From contig JAALGY010000021.1 of assembly GCA_032358165.1 (NCBI GenBank), positions 372,001 through 436,000 on the forward strand: a stretch of DNA of 64,000 nt, in the 5' to 3' direction. Positions 45,295 to 56,500 of the stretch are shown here, piece by piece (positions within the stretch are counted from its first letter, which is position 1; every line of letters starts with the position of its first letter). Both the position numbers and the translations under genes were made by a program. Source of the DNA: Diplosphaera chodatii. Its lineage: Eukaryota > Chlorophyta > Trebouxiophyceae > Prasiolales > Stichococcaceae. The notes beneath the pieces were generated by a model, which worked only from the letters and a program-made list of their open reading frames with translations, made no database searches and had not been told where the DNA came from.

Positions 45295-48029
45295 ATGGCG
45301 CAGGCTGGCAGGCTGAAGCTCAACCGTGATCTCAGCAACAACACCTTCGGCAGCTGGCGGCTGGACTCCTCGTCTGATGTGCAGCCTGCAGTGCACCGCC
45401 TGCCAGGGCGTGTGGCGCCCGTGCTGGCGGGCAGCGAGGGATACCTGAAGACGAAAACAGTGTTGCAGTACAACCATCTGCATGAGCAGCCCGGCGGCAC
45501 GTACGTGTTCCTGCAGCAGGACGGGCAGCTGCCAGCGCTGCACCGGCTGGAGTACAAGGCGGACACTGCCGGCGTTGCAGTGCACCGTCTCTCAGGTGCC
45601 ATCAAGGCAACGCATGTCATCAGAGCGCTCTGGTTATGGAGATGCACTAGATCCAAGTACATCAACAACAGGTAGAACACATCTCTAAGGGCAGTGCATA
45701 ACTATAACAGTGGGGTTGTCATGGTTTCAGGTCCGCTGAGTGGCAAATCAGAAGCGGAGGCGACAGGCGGCCTGCTGGAGCCGCGCTTGCCGCCATCTGT
45801 AGCGGAAGTGCGCAGCTTCAGCAGCAGCGGCGACGGCGGCGGCGCTGGCGGCGGAGCCGCGTCCAATCGCCTGCTGGCCAGCAGCGGCCATGGCGACCTG
45901 TTCCTGATCCAGAATGCTGGTGTGCCCTCCTCACATACAAGGTGCAAAGGGTGGTATGCATGCAGCGCGGGCTGTCAGCCTGAAGGGCTCTGTGTCATTC
46001 CATGCTAGGTGTCCTCAGAGTTGCATAGGTTCCGCAAACAGCATGCTGCTGTGATGACGGACGTAGGTGCTGACAAATCGCCGCCAATCTGCCCCCTGCG
46101 GGCGCCTCCCCCTCTGCAGGGCGTGCGGCCCTTCATCCTGGAAGCCGCATATGAACGCTCAGGTCTGCTGCATGCTGGCACAAGTTCGGGTGCCTGTATG
46201 TTGCACTGTGCCATAGCAGCTATCAGCACGGTGGTGCAAGCTCCACATGCATGTGTGCGGCAACATGCTGCATGTCCACATGCAGACGGAAAGCTGCAGT
46301 GCCTCGTTTCCGTCCTGCGGTCAAAGCACGGCAGCACGCCGGCAGCATGTGAGGTGTTTGCCATGACACTGTCGGCACCGGCAGTAGCTGGAGAGCCACT
46401 GCACCTGGATCGGACAGAGCTTTTGCAGGTGAGTCCACATGCTGCGTGATTGCAAAGCACCACTGTAATTTACGACCGTTATGTAGGTCTGCAGCTCCTT
46501 GCTGCTCTGATAAACAAGGCATGTTGGTTATTGTGCTGCGCAGACGTCCAGTGCCAGGCCATATGCTGTGGTGCCGGCACCTGCACAGCAGCTCGTCCTG
46601 CTGGCTATCGACCCCGGTGCTGTGAGGCAGCCAAACACATCAGCGCAGGTACATGTTTGCCTCCACTTGGCAGGGTCATATGCCTGAATGACGTGCCTGG
46701 GTTTACAAGCAGGCTCGACCCTACTGTAACTGTCAATATTGGACATGGCATATAGGAGGCAACACAGCAAGCGGCGGCTGCCGTGGGCATTCCTGATGCG
46801 GCTGAGGTCTTTGATGCCAACCCACGAACCATGGAGGCGGCAGTGGCCAATTTAGCACGCTTCACTTCGGACAGGCCTGCAGGTGCTGCCCCTATTGCTG
46901 CTGCCGCCGATGGCTGCAGAGACTGCAAGCCACTTGCACATATGCAACAAGCCAAGATGTACGAGTGTCATGGCAAAACCAGGGCTAGCCAACAAGCATT
47001 TCTGTGGCAACTCTGTTTCAGCACGCAGGAAGCTGCTTGATGCTATCAACCCTGAGCATAGGTGGTCCTATCAGCGAGCGGTTGGCAGACATTGATAGCG
47101 AGACTGGGCCTGGGGGTGAGGGCGCTTTAGGGGGAGAGCCCGAGGTTGCGCTGGTGCTGCTGTCTATTGAGTGCACAGCAGAAGGTGCTCAGACATGCTG
47201 TAGATGGTATCTAGCCGGTTCATGCGTCAGTTTCCAACGTCACACCTTGCCAAGTGTCTATATGTCTGACTTATGGGCTTGTACTTCTGTACGGATTGGC
47301 CGTGAGCATTGCCTTGATTCGGACGTTGTGCTACAGGGAGCACTGGACCTGTGGAGGTAGATCGCATCACATGCGGCAGCCACCGGCTTCTGGGCTGCAG
47401 CATTGGTGACGGCAGCAACAACTCAGGTGAAACTTGTGGTCAGCGATGTGGATGTTTAGGCGGCAGATTCGTCAGATAATCTCGTTCATGCTGATCTTAT
47501 ACTGAGTGATGATTGATGAACGTACAGTGCTACTGGGGCTGACGGATGACGTGGACGCTGCCGTGGTCCGGATCAGCATCACTCGGAATGCAAAAATTGA
47601 GGCAGACCATGTTGCCACAGTGCCGGCGCTCGCGTATGTCGCTGCTGGCAAGGTGCAACGCCGTGCCGTGCTGTTCGGGCCACCAGGTACTGTTCTGCTT
47701 TTTGCTGCTGATGCATGGTATGGCCTCACAGACAACAGTCATGATTGAGATGGTGGCGAGGACGATGGGAAGGGTGCTGACCGTTTCTTTTGCTGTTCGC
47801 AGGCAGTGATGTGGCAGCCGCAATTGTGGAGGGGCACGCATATGCATATGTCTACAAGGCTGTTGCGCCGTCAGCAAAGCATGGCCTGAACCAAATCGTG
47901 CCGCTGCGGCTGCCGGGGGACTCGCTGGGTGTGCTCGGTAGTCTGCACTTCGTCACTGCTGACAGCAGCAACAGCAACAGCTGTATAATGCTGCTGACAG
48001 AGGACTCGACCATCACATTTCAGCCATGA
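45295..48029 (+). CDS. NUDCD1: NUDCD1-like beta-propeller protein lacking the CS domain
   Basis: Resembles NudC domain-containing protein 1, a WD/beta-propeller-like Hsp90 co-chaperone relative. Ten exons (45295..45595, 45731..45921, 46009..46162, 46286..46428, 46544..46648, 46756..46882, 47029..47184, 47337..47426, 47528..47686, 47803..48029) give 550 aa, fully in phase. Matching segments: LQYNHLHEQPGGTYVFLQQD (human YNYLH...YYIDTLGR), AANLARFTSD-like AVANLARFTSD (human AERLMHLTSE), EVDRITCGSHRLLGCSIGD, GLTDDVDAAVVRI (human RHDVDALLW) and ALAYVAAGKVQRR, and it ends LLTEDSTITFQP. The CS/p23 fold expected between exons 5 and 6 is not encoded there. The family call is by alignment from memory and is moderately sure. 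Confidence 0.72.
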
Positions 48030-48442
48030 ACCTGAGGTGAATGCTGAACAGCAAAGATGCAACTGCATTGAAACTCGATCCCAGCCCATTACTCATCAGG
48101 TATGCTCTGGCAGCACACTGCTCTGCACATGGCATCATCATGCATGATACTCTCCAGGCTATCGCAGCAACATCTCGTCACTGCTTTCGAACATTTCTCG
48201 ATCTCACAACCGTCCATCAAGGGTCACGCCCCAGGCGTCAGGATCATCGCTGACATTCAGCAATCACCTTCGGTAACGAGCTCCAGCATCCGACGCAGGC
48301 TTGATTGGCAGCACAATTGCAGCACTAGCTTCACTGAGAGCGTCGTAAGTAGCTAGATGCTGGCAGTCAGGCCGCTGAGTGATTCCCTTGCATCCGTGCA
48401 AGTGCTCCACACCTGCCCAGCGCAACTGCGGTCAGCTTTGTG
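48030..48442. other. Intergenic between NUDCD1-like and LYR-ApaG genes
   Basis: Tandem + strand genes flank it. It probably holds the promoter and possibly a 5' leader exon of the LYR-ApaG gene, since an acceptor-like site (GGTCAG) lies just upstream of the chosen ATG. Confidence 0.4.
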
Positions 48443-50131
48443 ATGACCACAAACCGGGTGGCGCTGCGGGCGTATCGCGCGCTGCTCACGCAGGCGAAGG
48501 CAATCGAAGGTCGTGGCTCAGACACGCTCACCGTGCGGCTGCCGGTCGAGGGCAGCTGGGGCCATGGCCACACATTCCATGGCAGCGAGAAGTATAGGCG
48601 AGCTGTGCAGCGGTATCTGGGAGAACTGGGACAGACATCACAAATGGCGTTCCTCAGCGCCGATGTAGAACCAGTAAGCTTGCTTGTCTGAGTTTCACAG
48701 TGCATGTCACTCGAACACTACAATGCTGCCGTGGGTGCATGCACCAATTGCGCCAGCAATGGTGCATGCACAGGGACCATGCTCGGCACCAGTGCCAGAT
48801 GCACAGCTGAACTTGCATGTATTTCGCAGAGCGTCGCCTCGCGATGCTCGATCACAACCGACTCGCTGGCGGACACGATTCGCACCCGCTTCCGAGCGGC
48901 TAAGGACTCTGGCAGCCAGGAGGCGGCAGGTCAGCAGTCCTGCTTCGATGCTCACCATGAGGATTCCAATCCCGTGTCACCCGTGACAACACAGTGAGCT
49001 CAGTTGCATGCTACAGAACAAGTGGACGGCGCACTGCGTGCGCTGCGGATGCTCTCTGAGCAGACGCACCTCATGGACTGCACGAGCGAGAGCGTCACAG
49101 AGGGGGTGCACGTGGAAGTGACGTCCACCTTTCTGCAGGTGCGTTGACAGCAAAATTCGGTATTATGTCGATGCAACTGCGTTGCACACACCGAACATGT
49201 GAAAGGTATGACCATACCTCAGATCTCATGCTCTGACTTTCTGCAGCGGGTGACCGCCCCGTCATTTGGCAGGCAGCTGTTCCAGTTTACATATCGAGCG
49301 CGCATAGAGAACCTAGGGTGAGGCACAAGATGCGCATGCAAATGCAGTGAAGCAGGTGCACACCTGCCGGTTCGTCATGTATACAGCCGTGCTGTCTTGG
49401 CAGGAAGCACAAGGTCAAGGTCCTTGGCCGGTCGTGGCAAATACACAACGAGGGAACTGTGTATGCCCGCGTGCCAAGGGGCTCGCCAGGTGAGCACCTC
49501 GATAGGTGCTTGCAGGCAACAGCGTCTGCAGGCAAACCACGGGTCCGCTGGAACTTTCAAAAAGGTGTCCATTCAGCCGACTTACACAGATCGTGTCAGC
49601 ATGTTGCAGGTCGCACCCTTGATAGCAAACTGACGGTTTTTAGTTGCATGCAATGCTGTTGTGCAGGTGTAGTGGGCTGCACCCCAATCCTGAAGCCGGG
49701 TGACTGCTTCGAGTACCATAGGTACTGCTGTTCAACCGTTTGCATTGCTGTCCGAGGGTCTGTGGATTGCCGCATGTGTAGGGCATGTGCGTAATCTGGA
49801 ACATCACATTTGTTACTGTGTCATGCAGCGGCGCGGACATCGACTCCATGCGCGGCTTCATGAAGGGCAGCTTCCAGATGGCAGTCCTTGGTGAGTGGCG
49901 CAGTTGGACAATGCGTCGCTGTCCCAAACTGCTGTGCTTCCTGCGCTGCTCGTGCCCAAAGTTGATGCCGACTTCCCCATCACCCGCACAGATGAGAACG
50001 ACAGGGCAGAGCGGCGGTTTGATGCCATTGTGGCGCCGTTCAACCTCATTGGGAACGCGCACCAGGTGCTGCACTTGTCAGACGAGGACGACGATGATAC
50101 AGACGTGGATTATGACTCGGATCAGCCGTGA
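48443..50131 (+). CDS. LYR-motif domain fused to an ApaG (DUF525) domain
   Basis: Eight exons (48443..48673, 48830..48929, 49017..49138, 49247..49317, 49404..49489, 49667..49721, 49829..49890, 49962..50131) give 298 aa in one frame. The N-terminal half looks like a Complex1-LYR domain with an internal insert: TTNRVALRAYRALLTQAKAI (LYR as AYR), then SLADTIRTRFRAAKDSG and VDGALRALRMLSEQTHLMD. The second half is an ApaG beta-sandwich: FQFTYRARIENLG, KVLGRSWQIHNEGTVYARV, GVVGCTPILKPGDCFEYHSG and MRGFMKGSFQMAVL. The end is acidic (LSDEDDDDTDVDYDSDQP). The final intron, 71 nt, is short but phase-perfect. LYR proteins usually serve Fe-S or respiratory assembly in mitochondria; ApaG function is unclear, with protein-protein interaction likely. 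Confidence 0.74.
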
Positions 50132-50256
50132 TGCATTGCACATGACAGTCCGCAGTGGTTCCAGACCGTCATATGTTTGTAGACTCCTTGTGCCGGACTA
50201 GGCTTGTGACGGTCTTTTACAGCGCAAGCACATACACTCTTTCAACGACCCAGCAC

Positions 50257-53039
50257 TCATGCTCCTCCCTCTTGCTGGTACTGTGCTGCACGCCCTGTGC
50301 GTCCTTGCTTGATGGGCACCACAGGTGTTGCCTCACCATCTGGGTTGGCATCCACGAGCCCCTGATATGTGCGGCGGCTGTGGAGAAACTCTGCCGCCGA
50401 CGACACCTCGCCATCTGCATTGACATAATTCAGGTCATGAACATCAAGAGGGCATGAACCAGCAGTGCCCATTCCCAAACGAGAGATGCACCTCGCACCC
50501 CCGCACTGCGTGCCTGGTCTGGCTGCTAGCTGGAGAGCTGGCCGGGCAATGAGTGCGCCGGCGACGTCTGCTGACGGTCGCTCGCCAGGGTCCCCTGCAT
50601 CGCCATGCAGACGGCCGTCCAGCATGGACCACCGAGGCCCATCCTCTGTGCCAGGCGCTGTGGCTGCTGATGTAGAGTCCTGAGCGGGAGAGACCCAGTA
50701 GTCTTCTGGTCAAGCGACGGTGGTCACTGGTAGGCGAACAACATGGCCAGCAGCACCCCTTGCACGGTATCTGCTGCCGCCGGCAGCAGCAGGACACGAG
50801 ACTTACCAGCAGGCAGTCAAAATTCAGATGGTATTCGCCAGTCCACTCGCGGCCAGGTGTGAATGCAATGTCCGCCTCAAAAGCAGTGATGATAGGCGCA
50901 TAGTAGTCCTGCATAGGGCTTGAGTCAGGGATGAAGGTTTGGGGCTTGAAAGACAGCAAACCAGTCGAACGCTGATCATAGATGCGAATGGCAGCTTGCC
51001 GGGCATTCATCAACAGCAGCGTAATACAACGAAACTGTAGATCCCACTACACCCAAGTCACCTTGCTGTCAAGGATCAGGCCGTCAGGGTCAGCCACCAG
51101 GACAAAGATCTCAACCTCAGGAAAGTTGGCCAGTTTGGCCGGGTTGGGCTTGCCCATCAGAAAGGTGTACGGCTTCTTGCCTGCCCTTCAGCATGGGACA
51201 TGCACGCTCAGGTGGACCTGGCCATGGCATGCTCTAGCGGGGTATTCCCTGGGCAAACACAGGCATTGACGTGGAGACTGCCTCTGATAGCTCACGTTTG
51301 CTTGCTGTCTGACGCACCTCTGTATGAGCGTCCGCAGGTTTTCAATGGCATTCAAATACCCTGCCACCCCAAGTGTGCCGACTAGGATGCCCACTATGCT
51401 GGCATTGCGGGCCTGCGCATGAGACCAACATTGCTGATTTTCAGTGATGGTACATCACAGGGCACAACGATAGCCCATTGCTGTGCGGTGCTGATGGCGG
51501 CGACTTGTGTAGGGCACATGTGGTGGGTGACACACAGCCGCATGCACCTTTTCTATCAAGTAGTATCGGCGTTGGAGGGTGCGCCGCAGTCCGGCGTCCA
51601 CCCCGTGCTGCCATGCCCCGCCATCCGTGCCATTGGCTGGGCTGCTTGCTGATGCTGCTGCTGCTGCACGCATCAGCTGCGTTTCAGATGTTGGTGCAGC
51701 TGCCAGTCCCGTACTGTCCTTGACAGCGCCTGAGCCGCTTGCTGTTGCTGGCCCGCCTTCTGGATCTGTGCTGGTCACTGCATCGTGCCAGGCTGGCTGC
51801 CGACTGGACAGCACTCTGGGGTCGAGGACCGACCAGGTCGCGCGGCTGTGCTCCAGCTGCAGCTGGCGCAGCGCGGGGGCCTCCGGGTCCCCCACCCACG
51901 CAAAAGCAGCCTGTTCGGGGGTCACACCGCTCGGCAGCTGCCACGCAAAACCCGCAGCGGATGCTCTGCTGCATGCGCCACCTGGCAGCTCGTCAAGTGC
52001 CGGTCCCAGCCCTGCTGGTAAACCGCTGCCGCCATCTGGTCTGCAGGCTGACACTGCTGCTGCTGCTGGCTGTGAGCATGGTGCTAAGGCATGGGCAGCA
52101 CCCTGCGCCACCACAGGGCAGCATGTTCAGATAGGCGCAACAGGTGAATATCAATACCGTGCACACGTCTGCTGCTGATGCAGCCTGGGCAAACGGCGCA
52201 CGCACCCCTGAGCGGCAGCAGGCGCTGTCAGCAGATGCCTGCGCCACTGCTGTTGCGCCTGCCCCTACAGGGTCCAGAGGGCCCGGCTGCGAGTGCGCGA
52301 TGACAACATGCATGCCAGGGCTGGCTCCAGCAGCTGTCGCTGAAATCGACTCTGAGAGCCTGCCAGCATCGGTCGCCTGCTGGAGGCTACCCGCTGCATG
52401 GGCATATGGCTGGTCGAGCAGCACAAGCAATGCTGCAGTGCCCTGCTGCTGCAGCCCGGCGGCGCGCTGCAGTATCTGGTGTGCGACCGCAGCAACGTTC
52501 AGCGGCAGGCGGCGGAACACGAAGTAGCTCGGCAGGTGCGACAGTGCACTGAGCGATGCGTAACCATAGTGGATCTGCGAGGAACAAGCTGTATGTGGAA
52601 GGTTGACATGTAGCAGCAGCAGCGGATGAATGCACGGTAGCAAGTGTCACATCTGACGCGGCCCAGACGACAGGTCGCGTGCGCACCACGCAATCGGCGT
52701 CTGCATGCTGCGCTGCCACCTCATCGACGCCAGAGCTGTTGTAGGAGGTGTCCGCCAGCACAACCACCTGGGACCATTGAGCCCGGCATAACACCTGATG
52801 ATCAGGTGCCCTGACGGCAGGAAGCAGCGGACATGCGTGACCCGTTGGCAGGTGCAGTGCTGTGTCGGGAGCACCTCGACTGGGTGTCCCGCCTCATTGC
52901 AGAGCGCCTGCACGGCCTCCGCGACCGGCTTGCACTCCGGCAAATGTTCGTCTGGAAATTGCAGAGCTGGCCGTGTAAAGCGTCGGTGCACCAGATAGTG
53001 CACGGTGCCCTCAATGTCCCATGTTTCCTCGAAACTCAT
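50257..53039 (-). CDS. DPH2: Diphthamide biosynthesis protein DPH2 (cluster cysteines absent)
   Basis: Partner of DPH1 in the radical enzyme that adds the 3-amino-3-carboxypropyl group to the eEF2 histidine. Nine exons in transcript order (52875..53039, 52687..52767, 52206..52574, 51548..52102, 51318..51412, 51062..51185, 50807..50908, 50499..50679, 50257..50414) give 609 aa in phase. Family segments: [112 protein letters not shown] and [17 protein letters not shown]. The three positions where the family normally has Fe-S-ligand cysteines read SSGVD, YASLS and VADPD, so none is Cys. A TGTAA lies about 37 nt past the stop. It is divergent from RPOT. Confidence 0.92.
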
Positions 53040-53512
53040 GTTGGCTGGAATTGCGCGCACATGGTATTAGAGGCTAAATGACCAGAACGTCAGTCAGCGG
53101 GCAGGGCGCCTGCCAAGCAAGTTGTCAAGTGGTACGCTCTGCTCTGTCTCGCGCCAATGTGAATGTGTTGCAGCGAGATGGATCTGGCGGCGTGTGTCGG
53201 CAAATCGCAGTGTGTGTACGTCATCCCACATGCCAGTGCAATGCATTGCCTGCCTGTTCTGCAGGTAATGACTTCGACAGTATCGCATATGCCACGTGAG
53301 ACGTTGCAAAAGCATTTGCCGGACATTGTGGAATAGTACGTTTGGCCATCAAACGTGTTCATTCAGCAGCACACTCCCAACGCGAGGTGCAGTTGGTCTC
53401 TGGAATCGCACGGGCGTCAGCAACCTCAATGCTGCGTGTATGATAATGCTCAGAGTCGTATGAAATGGGTTTGCGCTCGGGTGCGTGCGGCTGAAGTCCC
53501 CAATAGCGGCGC
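53040..53512. promoter_or_regulatory. Divergent promoter region between DPH2 and RPOT
   Basis: About 470 bp separating two divergent start codons. No individual element was recognised. Confidence 0.4.
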
Positions 53513-56500
53513 ATGATCGGCGGCTGGTCAGGTCCTTGGCGCAATGCTGCAGCGCTGCTGTCGGCTGCAGCGCGCCGCGTGTCGGACGCAACCGCTTCAA
53601 GTTCCGGCTCCGCTGAGGTGTGGCCGTCACGGCAGGCGTTACAGCTCAACAGCCTGTGGCTGCGGCAGCAGCGGCATTTTGGCAGCACATGCAGCAGCGG
53701 CGGCGGCAGACTTGCAACAGAGCAGGGGCTGCGTGGGATATCTGCAAGCGCCGCAGCCTCGGCGGAAGCACTGCCGCATGAACTGGAGGATCCGTGCGAG
53801 GCGCATGGGTCGACAGCGCAGCCAGCGACCACCGCAGCCGCTCATGTAGAGCATCAGGTGTGCGCCATGATGTGCAACCGCGGTCGCCCTCCGTGTCACT
53901 GGGCATCATACGTTTGTCATGTGACAATCGTTATCCAGCTAGCATCGGCGAGAGCACCTCCTACGCTAGCCATGGTGACAACACAGGCAGGGGAGGCGTA
54001 TCGTGCGCTGGTCACAGCCCTGCAACAGCACCAGGACAAGGCCAGCAGGCAGCGGAAGGGCAAGTTTGGCGGCCACAGTACCGCTGATGAGATGCACTTC
54101 AGCTTGGCCTCCTTGGAGGTGTGCGCCGCTGTGCCCCGCTGACAGCATGGGGATATGCATGCTGCGGGCTGGCACAGATGACAACTTCATGGCCCGTGTG
54201 AAGAGTCGCAAGAGTGCCAGACTCACGACTCTGGCAGCAATGGCCACAGCTACCGCTCCCTGAACAGCCGGCACCATCTCGTGCAGTCTTACATCCACAC
54301 TACCGAGGAGGAGAGGGCAGAGTACTTTCGGCAGTGGGGGCGGCAGCTGGACAAGGAGACCACGGTGCTGCGTGAAGCGGTAGGTGCTGGTATGCCCGAT
54401 CTCGTGCTGGGTTCTTACAGCAGCCAGCGACTCACAGCCTGGCTGAACTCCCAAGCTTCTCCTTCCCACGTGCTGTGAACGGAGGTTTGCAGCTTGGGCA
54501 CAGGATGCTCATGCTCAGGTTCTGCCATGTGCTTCCAGACAGAGGAAGGTCAGCCAATGCAGATCCTTGCCGGTTTCTTGGCGCACAAGGGAGCTCCATG
54601 CGGCGTCATTGGCTGCGCGTGCAGGTGCGCGACTATGAGGATTCGGCTGCGGGGGCACGTACCCGGCAGGATGCGGCCGCCATGGCTCCGGCGCAGCAGG
54701 TCATCCGGCAGTGGTACCCCGCCGTCACCGAGCGCATACAGCAGGAGCAGCAGGAGGTGTGCCCTGCATGCATTGTGCCCATGACACTGCGGCATGGCAC
54801 GGCTCGTAGCTTGCACCCCCTGCTGTGCAAGCTACCAGTGTACGCCGTCGTGGAAAGTGCTGAGGGTGGCTGTCAAGGACCTGACAGTTGGCAGATACAG
54901 CACCACTGTGACTGGGCATTGCTTCGCTGCAGATTATGCAGCATGGGGCAGCGGCAGACAGAAACGTGTATGGGCCCTACTTCTGCCTGCTGGAGCCCAA
55001 GTACCTTGCCGTCATCGCCATCAACTGTGCGTGAAATACCTGCACCTCATGGAGACATGCCGTCGTGTAGCATGCCGTCATGCTACAGGCACATTGATTG
55101 CGTCATCCCTTTGGTTCTAGACCACTGGTGGCCAAACTGGAGTTTAACAACAACTGCTGCAACTCCAGCAATGTCACATCAGACTGATGCTCTTGTTTTT
55201 GTTGCAGACACGCTCAACCTGATCCTTTCGGCAAACCACCTGGGCCATAAGACCGACCCCAACATGCGGTACTATGCTGGCAGGGTCAGCATGGCATCTC
55301 TCAGCAGTCAGCTCGGCAAGGTGCAGCCTGCACCACAGCATGCACATATATTAGACATGCCACGGTTGATGAGTCTCATAGACCCGCTCTTCAAATGGTC
55401 TGCAGGGCAAGATCGACGCCACGACCCCTCCTTGATGCCTGCCATACAACCCTGCATCACCCCTGCGCTGTGTGTGGTTGCAGGCGGTGCAGCAGCAGGT
55501 GCACCTGGAGCAGCTGAAGAAGCAGGTCCGGGAGGACAACCAGCGGCGGCGTGACCTGTCCAGGTGTCTGTGCATTGCAGTGCTGCAGCCCTGCATGCAA
55601 GGCTCCTCACCTGCATGGCAGCAAAATGCGTGAGCTTTGGCGTCTTTGCATGCGGGCTGATGAGGAAGGGCCCAAATGATGTGTCATGACCTGCATCTTG
55701 AAAACAACGCATAGAATCATACAGGCTTGTGAAGGAGGCGAGGGAGCTTCAGGAGAAGCTGGCGGAGAAGGGCGTGGCGGAGTTTTCGCCCTGGGACGCT
55801 GACACCTGGCGCAAGCGCTTCTCCGAGCTGGGCGAGACGCTGCCAGACGACGTCAAAGACTGGTTCAAGGTGGAATAATCAATCAATCAACTTTATGTTC
55901 CGACATGGGCACTCAGCATGTGCCATTATGGACAGCTTCTCATTCGCTCGTCATCCATCCCTTGCGCACACTGCAAAACATCTGCTCCCTGTAAGCGCTG
56001 GACCCTCGACAGGTTCACAATATTGGTCCTGCAGGATGACACAGACTTTGCACAGCGTGCCAAGGCAACCCGCAACCGCTGGGCGCTGTCGCAGCCGTTC
56101 AAGAGCAAGGGCGAGGCGGCGCGAGACCTGCGGCGGCATGCCTCAATCGCACTCGGCAGCGACGCCTTCTGGCCTGCCTCTGTCTTGGTCAAGGTCAGTC
56201 GGACGCCCACATACAGTGGCTGGAGTTATACATTGATGATGTGTTTTGTGTGTTGAAACAATCAATACAACTTGTGGTGACTTGATGTGCAAGCCTGGGC
56301 TTCCTGCGGTCCTGACTCACATTGGCAATCATCCTGTAGGCAGTGCTGCTGAAGTGCCCCCGACTTGCGCAGGTTGGCGCCAAGCTGGCAGAAATGCTGA
56401 TACAGGCGGCAGGCACGACATTGAGGGACGGGACAACAGTGCAATCCTTCAGGTGCATCGGGTGTCCTCAGCGTGTCCACAAACTTGGCATGCATCTGGG

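Noticed and set aside
49891..49903. A 13-nt intron reading into LDNASLSQTAVLPALL
   Set aside because: Too short to splice and out of frame. The 71-nt intron to 49961 restores the phase, so no frameshift is needed.
53359..53832. 157-codon minus-strand open frame
   Set aside because: Antisense to the RPOT first exon, whose plus-strand reading gives a good mitochondrial presequence.
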